Positions 54,363 to 63,786 are shown, numbered from the stretch's first letter. The stretch: 64,000 nt of DNA from Pseudomonas viridiflava (GCF_900602065.1 NZ_UWFN01000200.1:62001-126000), one strand, 5' to 3'. Numbers and translations are program-made. The notes: generated from the sequence alone by a model not told the origin.

Positions 54363-54989
54363 TCAGGGTCTGGACATGACCATCAAACGCACCGCCATCA
54401 GCGCCAGTACGCTGGCAAGCAGCCTTGGCTGCAGTCTGCCCAAGCGCTTTTTACCAGCGAACCAGCGCTTGATGGTACCTCCGAATGCGCCCAGCGCCGC
54501 GTGGAATACGAACGCTATTGCCGTCAGTACCAGGCCGAGGAGGATCAACTGCTCGGCGATCATGCCCTTGGACGGTGTCACGAATTGTGGGAGGAAAACA
54601 ATGAAGAACAGCAACGCCTTGGGATTGAGCAAGCTGTTGAGCATGGCCCTGACGAATACTGTGCGCAGCGAAACCTGATTATCGATGTGGCTCTCGCCTA
54701 GCTTGCCGCCTTGCAGGGCTTTCCAGGCCATCCACAACAGGTAGACCGCTCCGACATAGCGAATGATGTCGAAAGACGGTGGCCATGCAGCGACCAGGCC
54801 GGTTACGCCCGTTGCGGTGAGAACCGTCAGAACGGCATCCGCGGCGCTGATCCCCAATGCAACCGCAAGGCCGCCGCGCCAGCCATAGGTAAAGCCGTGG
54901 CTCATGACAAACGCCATGTTCGGGCCGGGAGTTATCAGCAAAAGCATGACTGCGCCGCAGAATAAAGACAGTGTTTGAAGGTCGATCAT
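54363..54989 (-). CDS. LysE/RhtB family amino-acid exporter
   Basis: 208 residues with about six membrane segments. The LysE signature PGPNMAFVMSHGFTYGWRGGLAVALGIS lies near residue 21, and LLNPKALLFFIVFLPQFV near 116. It exports amino acids (RhtB/RhtC type, for example homoserine or threonine) or quorum-related compounds. The substrate is unknown. It is divergent from the PhzF gene with a 163-bp gap. Confidence 0.93.
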   Translation of the reverse strand: MIDLQTLSLFCGAVMLLLITPGPNMAFVMSHGFTYGWRGGLAVALGISAADAVLTVLTATGVTGLVAAWPPSFDIIRYVGAVYLLWMAWKALQGGKLGESHIDNQVSLRTVFVRAMLNSLLNPKALLFFIVFLPQFVTPSKGMIAEQLILLGLVLTAIAFVFHAALGAFGGTIKRWFAGKKRLGRLQPRLLASVLALMAVRLMVMSRP

Positions 54990-55152
54990 GAGCCGCTTCC
55001 CAGCGTTGAGTGGTGTAAATCGACGGTAGCCGATCGCACTCAGGAGGCTGCGCTACAGTTGCTGGCGATTGTTGTGCAACAGTTCTACGGTTTTGCCTTT
55101 GTCGGTCTGAAATGAGAATCTCGCTGCCCATCTATTTTCAGAGCAGGCAGTG

Positions 55153-55998
55153 ATGAGTCGTTATCCGTTCAAGCAGGTTGATGTTTTCAGCCGTCAGGCC
55201 CTGAAAGGCAACCCGCTGGCGGTGGTGCTCGATGCTGACGGTCTCGGTGATGACACGATGGCGGCGTTCGCCCACTGGACCAACCTCAGCGAAACAACTT
55301 TCGTGCTGAGCCCGCAGCACCCGGAGGCAGATTATCGGTTGCGAATCTTCACCACTCTGGACGAGCTGCCATTTGCTGGCCATCCGACGTTGGGTAGCTG
55401 TCATGCCTGGCTCGAAAGTGGCGGGCAGCCCAAGGGTGAGGAAATCATTCAGGAGTGTGGCATCGGGTTGGTGCGCATTCGGCGTCAGCACGGGCAATTG
55501 GCGTTCACGGCACCAGCGCTGTTGCGCTCGGAACCTGTAGACGCCGCTTTACTGGAGCGGATCCGCTCGGGCCTGGGCTTGGCGGGCAGCGCGATTCTGG
55601 AGGCTCGCTGGGTCGATAACGGCGCTGGCTGGTTGGCGCTGAGGCTTGCCGATCGGGCCAGCGTACTGGCGCTGCAGCCCGATTATGCGCAGTTGGCCGG
55701 GCTGGCCATTGGCGTCTTCGCGCCTTGGGATCCACTGTCCGATGGCGAAGACGCGCAGTTCGAGGTCAGGGCTTTTATCGCCGGAGACGGTATGCCGGAG
55801 GATCCGGTAACCGGCAGCCTCAACGCGGGTATCGCCCAATGGGTATTGAATGACGGTTTGGCGGCGGATAGTTATGTCGTGAGCCAGGGCACGGTAATGG
55901 GCAGGCAGGGCAGGGTCCACGTGCAACGTCTGGGTGATGACATATGGATCGGCGGTGATGTAGTGACCTGCATCGAGGGCTGCGTGCAGTTGGAGTGA
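55153..55998 (+). CDS. PhzF family isomerase
   Basis: 281 residues from the ATG at 55153. Two-lobed diaminopimelate-epimerase-like fold: N-lobe with QVDVFSRQALKGNPLAVVLD and the catalytic Glu47 (SETTFVLSP), FAGHPTLGSCHAW at about 77, and the C-lobe DGMPEDPVTGSLNAGIAQWV near 215. Outside phenazine operons, such proteins have unknown isomerase functions. No phz gene is nearby, so a phenazine role is not supported. Confidence 0.93.
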   Translation: MSRYPFKQVDVFSRQALKGNPLAVVLDADGLGDDTMAAFAHWTNLSETTFVLSPQHPEADYRLRIFTTLDELPFAGHPTLGSCHAWLESGGQPKGEEIIQECGIGLVRIRRQHGQLAFTAPALLRSEPVDAALLERIRSGLGLAGSAILEARWVDNGAGWLALRLADRASVLALQPDYAQLAGLAIGVFAPWDPLSDGEDAQFEVRAFIAGDGMPEDPVTGSLNAGIAQWVLNDGLAADSYVVSQGTVMGRQGRVHVQRLGDDIWIGGDVVTCIEGCVQLE

Positions 55999-56100
55999 GG
56001 CGCAGTTCACGAACCGGTGGGAGCGCCCCGTCGTCCGGACGCAGCGCTGCTGGGAGGGTGCTCTTATCGGGCTATAGATGATGTGCTGGGACGAGAATGT

Positions 56101-56193
56101 CTGTTGGAGCGTGGCTTGCCCGCGAAGAACGATAACGCGGTGGCGTTTGACGCGCCGAGTCGGCGCGATCGCGGACAAGCCACGCTCCAACAG
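56101..56193. repeat. REP pair (inverted repeat)
   Basis: CTGTTGGAGCGTGGCTTGCC and the inverse GACAAGCCACGCTCCAACAG flank about 50 bp; one-base variants of family A. Confidence 0.85.
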
Positions 56194-56326
56194 GTCCCGT
56201 GGCTGCTGCGCAACTGCGCGGCATCAGGGACCTCGGACGATTTCCCAAAGAACATGCATTTCAGCCCGAGGGCTGTGTGTCAGCCAGGAATCAATACGAT
56301 GGGCGCTACAAGGAAGGACTGGCGCT

Positions 56327-57913
56327 TCATAAATCCAGCGCTTCCCGTGTCCCAACCCCATCCACCAGTCGCATCAGCCCTAACGGGTTACCGTTTTTCA
56401 ATGCGTCGGGCAGTAACGAGTCGGGGTAATTCTGGAAGCAGATCGGGCGCAGGAAGCGGTTGATGGACAAGGTGCCGACCGATGTCCCGCGGGAGTCGGA
56501 TGTTGCCGGATACGGGCCGCCATGGACCATCGCGTCGCTAACTTCTACACCGGTTGGATAGCCATTGATCAACAGCCGCCCAGCCTTGTGTTCCATCAGC
56601 GGCACCAGATCCGCGAACGCTTCGAAATCTGCCGGCTCGGCAATTAACGTCGCGGTCAACTGGCCTTGCAGACTGAGCACGGCTTTTTGCAGTTGTTCGG
56701 CGTCTTCAACCGTGACGGCAACCAGCATCGGCCCGAAGACTTCATGTTGCAGCGAGGTATCGCCATCAAGCAGCAATGCCACGTCCGCTTCATACAATTG
56801 CGGGTAGGCCTGGTTGCCTTGTTGGACCTGTCCGGCGCGATGGTGCATGCCTGGATGGCTGGCCAGTCTGCCCAAGCCGTCGGCGAAGTTGCACAAACCA
56901 CCGGCGTTGAGCAGGGTATGCGGCGCATGGGCGTTGAGCAGATGGCCGAGCTTGTCCAGGAAATGGCTGAACTGCGGCGAGCGGATGCCGATCACCAAAC
57001 CCGGCTTGGTGCAAAATTGCCCGCCGCCCTGAACGACGGAGGCGGCCAGTTCCGCAGCAATTTTTTCGGCACGCACTTCAAGTGCTTGCGGCAGCACCAG
57101 TATCGGGTTGATGCTCGACATCTCGGCAAACACCGGGATGGGTTCCGGGCGTGCTGCGGCCATGTCGCACAAGGCGCGGCCACCGCCCAGTGAACCGGTA
57201 AAGCCGACAGCCTTGATCGCCGGGTGTTGCACCAGCCATGCACCGACGGTGCCGCCATAGATCATGTTGAAGACGCCTGCAGGCATTCCGGTCTTTTCTG
57301 CGCCGCGAATAATTGCCAGTGCGGCCCATTCAGCCGTCGCCATGTGCCCCGGATGGGCTTTGAATACCACTGGGCAACCGGCGGCCAGTGCGGCTGCGGT
57401 ATCGCCCCCAGCGGTGGAAAACGCCAGCGGGAAGTTACTGGCGCCGAACACTGCAACGGGGCCTAGGCCAATATGGTATTGGCGCAGGTCCGGCCGGGGC
57501 AGTGGTTGACGATCCGGCAAGGCCCGGTCAATACGCGCACCGTAGAAGTCGCCTCGGCGCAGCAACTGTGCAAACAAACGCATCTGGCCGCTGGTGCGCG
57601 CCCGTTCACCCTGGATACGGCCGGGGGGCAGGGCTGTTTCACGGCAAACCATGGAGATGAATTCGTCGCCCAGTGAGTCAAGTTCGTCGGCGATGGCGTC
57701 GAGAAAACTCGCCCTTTGCAGCGCGCTTGTGGTGCGGTAGGCATGGTAAGCACCGGCGGCGGCGAGCGCGGCAGCGTCGACCTCATCGCGGGTTGCTTCT
57801 ATGAAAGATAGTGGCAGTGCTTCGCCGGTCGTTGCATCCAGGCTCTGCAAGCTTACCGAGCCTGCTGCGCTGCGCTTGCCGTTGATGAAGTTGTGTCCGA
57901 GTAGAGCGGTCAT
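56327..57913 (-). CDS. aldehyde dehydrogenase, ketoglutarate-semialdehyde (2,5-dioxovalerate) type
   Basis: 528 residues. The catalytic Cys301 (GGGQFCTKPG) and Glu264 (FAEMSSINP) are present, with the cofactor loop GASNFPLAFSTAGGD near 158. Length, HNFINGKR start and the PVFAEMSSINPI strand resemble NADP-dependent alpha-ketoglutaric semialdehyde dehydrogenases, which end glucarate, galactarate and hydroxyproline breakdown by making 2-oxoglutarate. No dehydratase or aldolase of these routes is adjacent; the GudP-like carrier at 17967 could feed it. The start follows GGAGG. Confidence 0.88.
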   Translation of the reverse strand: MTALLGHNFINGKRSAAGSVSLQSLDATTGEALPLSFIEATRDEVDAAALAAAGAYHAYRTTSALQRASFLDAIADELDSLGDEFISMVCRETALPPGRIQGERARTSGQMRLFAQLLRRGDFYGARIDRALPDRQPLPRPDLRQYHIGLGPVAVFGASNFPLAFSTAGGDTAAALAAGCPVVFKAHPGHMATAEWAALAIIRGAEKTGMPAGVFNMIYGGTVGAWLVQHPAIKAVGFTGSLGGGRALCDMAAARPEPIPVFAEMSSINPILVLPQALEVRAEKIAAELAASVVQGGGQFCTKPGLVIGIRSPQFSHFLDKLGHLLNAHAPHTLLNAGGLCNFADGLGRLASHPGMHHRAGQVQQGNQAYPQLYEADVALLLDGDTSLQHEVFGPMLVAVTVEDAEQLQKAVLSLQGQLTATLIAEPADFEAFADLVPLMEHKAGRLLINGYPTGVEVSDAMVHGGPYPATSDSRGTSVGTLSINRFLRPICFQNYPDSLLPDALKNGNPLGLMRLVDGVGTREALDL

Positions 57914-58096
57914 GAGGCCTCCGGTGTAATTCGGTAAGAGGCCGTGTAAGCGGATCGACGGCCCGGCAGGTTTTCAGCACTGCAAGGTAGTCGAAGATTT
58001 GAATGTGTGCCCGCTATTATGAGGCGAACAGGGGATGTCTGGCGGGTAGTCAATTCAGTCAGACAAGCCAGATGCTACAGGCAAGGCCGCAACGGC

Positions 58097-58438
58097 TCAG
58101 GGTTTGCCTGAGTGCTCATCTGTGTCAGACAAGGTACTGATCAGGCGTTTGATATCTTCCTGAACGTCGGGTGGCAAACCATCCAGTTCGCTCAGTACTT
58201 TGGTTTCAGCTGCGGTTATGGAATCAATGGCCAGCAACTCCCGGGAGCCAGTGATCACATACAGGACGTCGACGCCTGACTTGGCGACAGCCCTCAGGTA
58301 TTCAGCATTTGGAAACCGGTTGCCTCTTTCGTAAAGCCCCTGAGCATTGGCTTCAACCCCGCCAATGACACCCAGGTCGCGCTGGGAAAGACCCAGTCGC
58401 TTTCTTTCCGCTTTGAGTCTGGGGCCCATGCCTTCCAT
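58097..58438 (-). CDS. XRE-type helix-turn-helix regulator
   Basis: 113 residues. HTH at about 8-60 (RLKAERKRLGLSQRDLGVIGGVEANAQGLYERG) with a helical C-terminus rich in Asp and Leu. The layout matches the small cytoplasmic regulators found across Pseudomonas that carry a HTH followed by an ITGSRELLAI linker. No partner gene is adjacent; it lies upstream of the SOS pair on the same strand but 120 bp away, without clear link. Confidence 0.85.
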   Translation of the reverse strand: MEGMGPRLKAERKRLGLSQRDLGVIGGVEANAQGLYERGNRFPNAEYLRAVAKSGVDVLYVITGSRELLAIDSITAAETKVLSELDGLPPDVQEDIKRLISTLSDTDEHSGKP

Positions 58439-58561
58439 TTGAGATGTCCTGATGCTGAGCCTCGGTGTAAATAGGTCAGTTATGCAATGAGTGATGACGC
58501 AGGTTAACAGAAGCCTCCGGGGTGTGAGGGGTTTGATCCTGGCGTGTGACCGATGGGGGCC

Positions 58562-59422
58562 TCACTGCGCGGTGTTGCCGGGGCCTCGTGCAATACGTTT
58601 ACCGGGTCTGGTCGCCACTTGGCTGGCCTGACCGTCGCGCTGCTTGCCGGTCCTGGCTTCGCTGATCAATGCCGGGATCAGCGGGCCTTCAGGCAGGTTC
58701 TTCCAGAAACGGCTCGGTAAGTGACCCTGCATAACTTTCGGGTTCAGGCGCGCAGGGTTGAATATATGGCTGTAATAGGTCAGCCACAGCTCGCCACCGG
58801 GATCATCGGCATTGCGCGCCAGTTGTTGCCACTCAGCAGGGCAGACCCGCTGGTGAGTCAACTGTTGGCCGTCGTAGTACACGCCGTCCCTGGGCGTTGC
58901 AATCATCCAGCGATGCTGGCCCATACGGCCGATGAAGTGCTGGCTGGCGCTCAAAAGAATGTCGTGGGCGGGTTCGTGCCACGCGACGTAGTGAGGCTGA
59001 GCGACGGATTCCGGCAAGTCCGCAGCAGGCAGTGCGACAAAGCGCAGAAACGCATGCAGGTGATGAGCTTCGCGGCTGACTTGCTTGATCCTTCTGTGTA
59101 ACTCGCTGCCCAGCTTGTCACCGGCAAGCATGGCGGTACGATCGCCATGGCTGACGCGCCACAACACTTCGTACAGCAGGCTCCAGCGCTGGTCTCCGCG
59201 ATACTGCGCTGCGTTTTCCAGCAGCTCCAGCAGTGCCAGCGGGATGCGCGCCTGAAAGGGCCCCTGTTGTTCGGGATAACTGTGATCTGAGCCGAACAGG
59301 TCGCTGGCTTCGCTGGACGTCCAGCTGACCTGGCTTGGATCGACTTCATGGCTGAGCAGCCAGCGTGCCTGCTGGCGCCAGTTGTCGAACAGATCATCAC
59401 ACTCCAGGCAAATCATCCCCAC
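58562..59422 (-). CDS. TIGR03915 family protein, partner of a radical SAM DNA repair protein
   Basis: 286 residues. Recognised mainly by its place: such proteins (DUF4130-like) follow and overlap a radical SAM gene in a conserved pair predicted to act on DNA. The sequence contains a helix-rich middle (WRVSHGDRTAMLAGDKLG, KQVSREAHHLHAFLRFV) and a basic C-terminus. Some relatives carry a fused uracil-DNA-glycosylase domain, but none is obvious here. The start overlaps the radical SAM stop by 10 bp. A LexA box lies upstream of the pair. Confidence 0.88.
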   Translation of the reverse strand: MGMICLECDDLFDNWRQQARWLLSHEVDPSQVSWTSSEASDLFGSDHSYPEQQGPFQARIPLALLELLENAAQYRGDQRWSLLYEVLWRVSHGDRTAMLAGDKLGSELHRRIKQVSREAHHLHAFLRFVALPAADLPESVAQPHYVAWHEPAHDILLSASQHFIGRMGQHRWMIATPRDGVYYDGQQLTHQRVCPAEWQQLARNADDPGGELWLTYYSHIFNPARLNPKVMQGHLPSRFWKNLPEGPLIPALISEARTGKQRDGQASQVATRPGKRIARGPGNTAQ

Positions 59423-60633
59423 AGTCCCATTTGCTGAGGTGCCGGACGATCACGCAGGAGCATGTGCAGCGACTCACTGCTGCTTTCTGCCTGCGACGGA
59501 TGGTAGTCGCACGTGACGATGAATGGCTTGGCCTTGGCCAATACGCAGCGCATGCGGGTCAAGTCTTCGTAACGGATTCGCCGCTGTCGACGCAGCTCCA
59601 TCAGGCGCTTGGTCGTGCGAATACCAATACCGGGAATGCGTGCAATCAGCGACGCGTCGGCACGGTTCAGGTCCAGTGGGAACAAGCTGCGATTGTTCAG
59701 CGCCCAGGCCAGTTTCGGGTCGATATCGAGCGCCAGATGGCCCGGCCCCTGAAACAGTTCGTTGACCTTGAAGCCGTACCCGCGCAACAGGAAGTCGGCT
59801 TGATACAAGCGATGTTCACGCATCAGTGGCGGTGCCGCCAGTGGCACACTTTTCGGGCTGTTGGGGATCGGGCTGAACGCTGAGTAGTAGACCCGGCGCA
59901 GGCCGTAGTTACCATAGAGCGACTCGGCACTGCTGAGGATGGTGCTGTCATCGGTCTCGTCGGCACCGACGATCATTTGTGTGCTTTGCCCGGCAGGTAC
60001 GAAGCGTGGTGCGCGGGGTTCGTTGAGAACAGTCTGTTGCCCGGTATGGATGGTCTGCATGGCCTGTTTGATCGTGACCACGTTTTTTTCCGGTGCCAGG
60101 GTTTTCAAGCCGTCGTCAGTGGGCAGTTCGATGTTGACGCTCAGCCGGTCAGCATAGCGGCCCGCCATTTTGATCAGCGCCGGGTCGGCGTCCGGTATGG
60201 TCTTGAGATGGATATAGCCGCGAAACTCGTGGACCTCCCGCAGCAGTCGAGCCACCTCGATCAACTGCTCCATGGTGTAGTCCGCCGAGCGAATGATGCC
60301 GGAGCTGAGGAACAGCCCGCTGACGCAATTACGCCGGTAGAAGTCCAGGGTCAGGGTAACCACTTCTTCCGGGCTGAAGCGGGCACGAGGTACGTCGCTG
60401 GAGCGACGATTGACGCAGTATTGGCAGTCATACAGGCAGAAATTGGTCAGCAGAATCTTGAGCAACGAGACGCAGCGTCCGTCTGGCGTGTAGCTGTGGC
60501 AAATACCCATGCCGTTGCTTGATCCCAGCCCGGTCTTGCCCTCCGAACTGCGCTTGGGCGCGCCGCTGCTGGCGCACGAAGCGTCGTACTTGGCAGCGTC
60601 AGCGAGGATGCTGAGCTTGTCGATGAGCTGCAT
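59413..60633 (-). CDS. putative DNA modification/repair radical SAM protein (TIGR03916-type)
   Basis: 406 residues. The cluster ligands are Cys66-x3-Cys70-x2-Cys73 (NFCLYDCQYC). A C-terminal helix-hairpin-helix-like segment (LIARIPGIGIRTTKRLMELR) suggests DNA contact. The pair with TIGR03915 is conserved and thought to act in DNA repair, but no reaction is established. The start has GGAG seven bases upstream; a LexA box (60648-60663) sits 15 bp before the start codon, so expression should rise upon DNA damage. Confidence 0.93.
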   Translation of the reverse strand: MQLIDKLSILADAAKYDASCASSGAPKRSSEGKTGLGSSNGMGICHSYTPDGRCVSLLKILLTNFCLYDCQYCVNRRSSDVPRARFSPEEVVTLTLDFYRRNCVSGLFLSSGIIRSADYTMEQLIEVARLLREVHEFRGYIHLKTIPDADPALIKMAGRYADRLSVNIELPTDDGLKTLAPEKNVVTIKQAMQTIHTGQQTVLNEPRAPRFVPAGQSTQMIVGADETDDSTILSSAESLYGNYGLRRVYYSAFSPIPNSPKSVPLAAPPLMREHRLYQADFLLRGYGFKVNELFQGPGHLALDIDPKLAWALNNRSLFPLDLNRADASLIARIPGIGIRTTKRLMELRRQRRIRYEDLTRMRCVLAKAKPFIVTCDYHPSQAESSSESLHMLLRDRPAPQQMGLWG

Positions 60634-60647
60634 GGGAAACTCCGGTA

Positions 60648-60663
60648 CTGTTTGTATGTACAG
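60648..60663 (-). promoter_or_regulatory. LexA (SOS) box of the radical SAM pair
   Basis: CTGT (60648-60651), TTGTATGT, ACAG (60660-60663), flanked by TA on each side. It begins 15 bp upstream of the radical SAM start. Confidence 0.8.
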
Positions 60664-60730
60664 TATAGGGTTGGCTCGTGGGATGCAATGTCCTGTGGTC
60701 GGGAGAATGATTTCGCTTGCGGATCAAACT

Positions 60731-60803
60731 CTGTAGGAGCTGCCGAAGGCTGCGAAGCGTTGTATCTCACAAACCGCATCGCAGCCTTCGGCAGCTCCTA
60801 CAG
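60731..60803. repeat. REP pair, family B
   Basis: CTGTAGGAGCTGCCGAAGGC and its exact inverse GCCTTCGGCAGCTCCTACAG enclose about 33 bp. Confidence 0.9.
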
Positions 60804-60869
60804 GTCCGATGTTCGAAGCAAGACAGCGCAGCACCAATGACCCGGGGCAGCTCATACAAGACGCTTGAA

Positions 60870-61739
60870 CTACATACCCTGACTCCCGCGAATCAGATCA
60901 TAGGCCTTGCGTGCGAGCGGGTTGACGGTGTTGGGTCTGATCCACAGGTGGTAAGTCACATCCGGCAGGCGTGGCAAACCGTCGTTTTCTCCCAGTACGC
61001 GCATGTCCGGGCCGAGCATTTCCATGCTTCGCGCAGTGACACCCAGTCCGGCACGGGTGGCGGCTTTGATACCGATCAGGTTGGACGCCAGGTACGCCTG
61101 TCGCCACGGAACATTGGCGCGTTCCAGAGCCTCCAGTGCATAGCGCCGATAGATGCTCGGTTCGTCCACCAGAATCAACGGCAAGGGTTCGCCGGGCACG
61201 TGGATGTACTGCGCGGAGCAGATCCACCACACCGGAGAGGTGCGCAGCGCAAAGCCTTCAAGGTCCGGGTCTTCGCGGGTCGAAATTACCATGTCTACTT
61301 TGCCGCGATGCAGATCGTCCATCAGGAACGGGCTGCGGCCTACGTCGATTTCCAGGCGCAGGCGCGGTGCCGAGCGGGCGATGTGGCTGAGGATTGGCGG
61401 CAGGATGGTGTCAGCGATGTCATGAGGCGAGCCAATGCGTAGCACGCCACTCAGGCTGTCTTCGCGCAGGGAGTTAAGCGCTTCGTCATTGAGTGACAGC
61501 ATTTGCCTGGCATGGCGCAGCAACTGGCGACCTGGCTCGGTGAGCTGTTTCTGGCGGCCCTGCTTCTGGAACAGGCTGACACCCACTTGCTGCTCCAGAC
61601 GCTGCATGTGCTGGGTCACCGAAGACTGGGTACGTGCCAGTTGTGCGCCCGCTTCGGCAAAACTGTGGTGGTCGACCACCGCAATGAACGTACGCAGCAG
61701 TTCCAGATCGAGGGTCGTACTGGGAGGAGTGTTCAACAT
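60870..61739 (-). CDS. LysR family transcriptional regulator
   Basis: 289 residues; helix-turn-helix near 12-68 (SFAEAGAQLARTQSSVTQHM), then an effector domain (LRIGSPHDIADTILPPIL). It is divergent from the two solute-binding protein genes with a 250-bp gap and is the likely regulator of that operon. The relatives by eye are the cysteine- or sulphonate-linked LysR group, but the match is not specific. Confidence 0.92.
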   Translation of the reverse strand: MLNTPPSTTLDLELLRTFIAVVDHHSFAEAGAQLARTQSSVTQHMQRLEQQVGVSLFQKQGRQKQLTEPGRQLLRHARQMLSLNDEALNSLREDSLSGVLRIGSPHDIADTILPPILSHIARSAPRLRLEIDVGRSPFLMDDLHRGKVDMVISTREDPDLEGFALRTSPVWWICSAQYIHVPGEPLPLILVDEPSIYRRYALEALERANVPWRQAYLASNLIGIKAATRAGLGVTARSMEMLGPDMRVLGENDGLPRLPDVTYHLWIRPNTVNPLARKAYDLIRGSQGM

Positions 61740-61883
61740 GTGAATACGGCTCGGTCATATCAATCAGATAGCGCAATACATTACGGACTTTTATGTAATC
61801 GCGATGAGTGTTTTAAGAGATTTCGGCGAAAGCCCTGTTTTACGAGCTTATAGCGTTTGTGTCTAAAGCGGGAATACAGAAAG

Positions 61884-61894
61884 TTATAACCATA
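61884..61894 (+). promoter_or_regulatory. TTATAACCATA element upstream of the tandem binding-protein operon
   Basis: TTATAACCATA in the sense direction, 96-106 bp before the start at 61990. It matches the element at 29608-29618 (TTATAACCAAA) in sequence, orientation and distance. Confidence 0.4.
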
Positions 61895-61989
61895 TTTGAT
61901 ATTTGAATTTCCGTTAATCGCTGGCGCTACCTAGGATGCCCCACATCAGGTCGGGGGACGCCGACCATCAGCCAGGGAATGAACCGGGA

Positions 61990-62829
61990 ATGACTATGCC
62001 TGACACACGCACGCCTGCATCACGTTTTCTGCCTGTCATGTTGGGCGCTTTGGTTTCGCTTGCGGTGACCGGTATGGCGCAGGCCGATGCAACGCTGGAC
62101 AAAATTGAAGCCCGGCACAAGCTGGTGGTCGGTGTGCTGCTCTCTGGTGGGCCGTTCGGCTCTATCGATCCTGCCAATCAAAAGCCGAAAGGCTTGAACG
62201 TTGACCTGGCAGAAGACATCGGCCGCCGTCTTGGCGCTGAAGTTGAACTGGTGCCGGTACTGCCCGCCAACCGCGTGCAATTCCTGCAGCAGGGCAAGGT
62301 GGATCTGTTGATTGCCAACATGGAGTGGACCGCTGAACGCAGCCAGATTCTGGGGTCGGTACCCACACCTTTCTATCGCGTCGGCGGCACTGCGGCGGTC
62401 TTGAAGGACAGCAAGATCAACACCTGGCAAGACCTCAAAGGCCAGCCGGTGTGCACCTCCCAGGGCAGCAGCTACGTCAAACCGCTGACTGAGTTTGGTG
62501 CCGAGCTCAAGGCATTCAAAAGCTCTTCCGAATCCCTGCTGGCGCTACGCGGTAACAACTGCGTGGCTGCCGTACACGACTCAACGCTGATCAATCCGCT
62601 ACTGGCGAATAACCCGGAATGGAAGGGCTACCGTGCCATTGCTCCGGAGCTGAACCCTGCACCCTCGGTGATCTGGACGCGTCAGGGCGAAACCGATACC
62701 CAGGCCAGGCTCGACAGCATCGTCAAAGACTGGCACCGCAGCGGTTTTCTGATCGAGGCTGAGAAACGCCACAACATCACTCCGGCATCGCCTGCGCTGG
62801 TTGAGCTGCATGCGCAGTTCAAGGGCTGA
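61990..62829 (+). CDS. ABC transporter solute-binding protein (family 3), first of a tandem pair
   Basis: 279 residues from ATG at 61990 (ATG at 61996 is an alternative with a closer GGGA). Signal peptide ends at GMAQA. The mature chain starts ATLDKIEARHKLVVGVLLSGGPFGS and has the VQFLQQGKVDLLIANMEWT loop. The ligand pocket is not recognisable. It is followed by a paralogue and a FAD-binding oxidase gene. No permease or ATPase is in the window; they may lie further on. Confidence 0.92.
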   Translation: MTMPDTRTPASRFLPVMLGALVSLAVTGMAQADATLDKIEARHKLVVGVLLSGGPFGSIDPANQKPKGLNVDLAEDIGRRLGAEVELVPVLPANRVQFLQQGKVDLLIANMEWTAERSQILGSVPTPFYRVGGTAAVLKDSKINTWQDLKGQPVCTSQGSSYVKPLTEFGAELKAFKSSSESLLALRGNNCVAAVHDSTLINPLLANNPEWKGYRAIAPELNPAPSVIWTRQGETDTQARLDSIVKDWHRSGFLIEAEKRHNITPASPALVELHAQFKG

Positions 62830-62842
62830 TTAGCGGGCTCTT

Positions 62843-62917
62843 CTGTTGGAGCTGCCGAAGGCTGCGAAAGCGGTGTGCCTGGTGCAACCCCTTCGCAGCC
62901 TTCGGCAGCTCCTACAG
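62843..62917. repeat. REP pair, family B
   Basis: CTGTTGGAGCTGCCGAAGGC and its inverse lie between the two solute-binding protein genes and enclose about 35 bp. Confidence 0.9.
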
Positions 62918-62946
62918 AGGCATTATTCTGTCGGTAAGGACTTTCC

Positions 62947-63786
62947 ATGAACACCTTCTTCACCCGTAAAACCCTGACAGCACTCGGGCTGATGCTCTGC
63001 GCCGGGCTGGCTCACGCTGACGCGACGCTCGACAAGATCCAGCAGCGCCACAAGATCAGCATCGGTGTGATTCTCAGCGGGCCGCCATTTGGCACCATCG
63101 ATCCGAAGACCGGCGAGCATCTGGGCTACAACGTCGAGCTGGCCAAAGGCATTGCCAAACAATTGGGCGTCGAGCTGGAGACGGTCTCGGTGCTGGCGCC
63201 CAATCGCGTGCAGTTCCTGCAGCAGGGCAAGGTTGATCTGTTGATCGCCAACATGCAGTACACCGACGAGCGCGCCGAAATTCTCGATTACGTGCCGACC
63301 CCCTATGAAGAAGTCGGCGGTGCTGCACTGATTCGCAAAGGCGCCGGGATCAGCACGTGGGAAGACCTCAAGGGCAAGCCGGTGTGCGTGTCCCAAGGCA
63401 GCAACTTTATCAAGCCATTGCAGGAAACCTACGGCGCGCAGATCAAGGCGTTCCGCAGCCAGTCCGAATCGCTGTTGTCCCTGCGTGGCAACGGTTGCGT
63501 GGCGGCGGTACATGTCAGCCCGACCATGCACGCGCTGCTCAGCGACGCCGAGTGGGCTGACTATGCGATTCCATTGCCGAACGATCTGATCCCGTCCAAT
63601 TCGGTGATCTGGATTCGCAAGGGCGAACATGATGTGCAAGCCAGGCTCGACGCCATTGTGCGCGACTGGCATCGCAGCGGCTGGTTGATCGAGGTAGGCG
63701 AACGCACCGGCATGGCACCGTCTCAAGCCTTGCGTGACCTGCATGAAAAATTCCGTAACGCCGCGCCGTTGGCCGTCAGTCAATGA
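62947..63786 (+). CDS. ABC transporter solute-binding protein (family 3), second of a tandem pair
   Basis: 279 residues, a paralogue of the previous gene (same length; ATLDKI, VLAPNRVQFLQQGKVDLLIANM, and similar C-termini). Signal peptide MNTFFTRKTLTALGLMLCAGLAHA. The two copies have diverged in the ligand-facing parts, so they may bind related but different compounds and share one permease. Its stop overlaps the start of the FAD-binding oxidase by 4 bp (ATGA), so the oxidase is in the same operon. Confidence 0.92.
   Translation: MNTFFTRKTLTALGLMLCAGLAHADATLDKIQQRHKISIGVILSGPPFGTIDPKTGEHLGYNVELAKGIAKQLGVELETVSVLAPNRVQFLQQGKVDLLIANMQYTDERAEILDYVPTPYEEVGGAALIRKGAGISTWEDLKGKPVCVSQGSNFIKPLQETYGAQIKAFRSQSESLLSLRGNGCVAAVHVSPTMHALLSDAEWADYAIPLPNDLIPSNSVIWIRKGEHDVQARLDAIVRDWHRSGWLIEVGERTGMAPSQALRDLHEKFRNAAPLAVSQ

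Noticed and set aside
55153..55998. Phenazine biosynthesis locus
   Set aside because: Only a PhzF-family gene is present; no other phz genes occur nearby.
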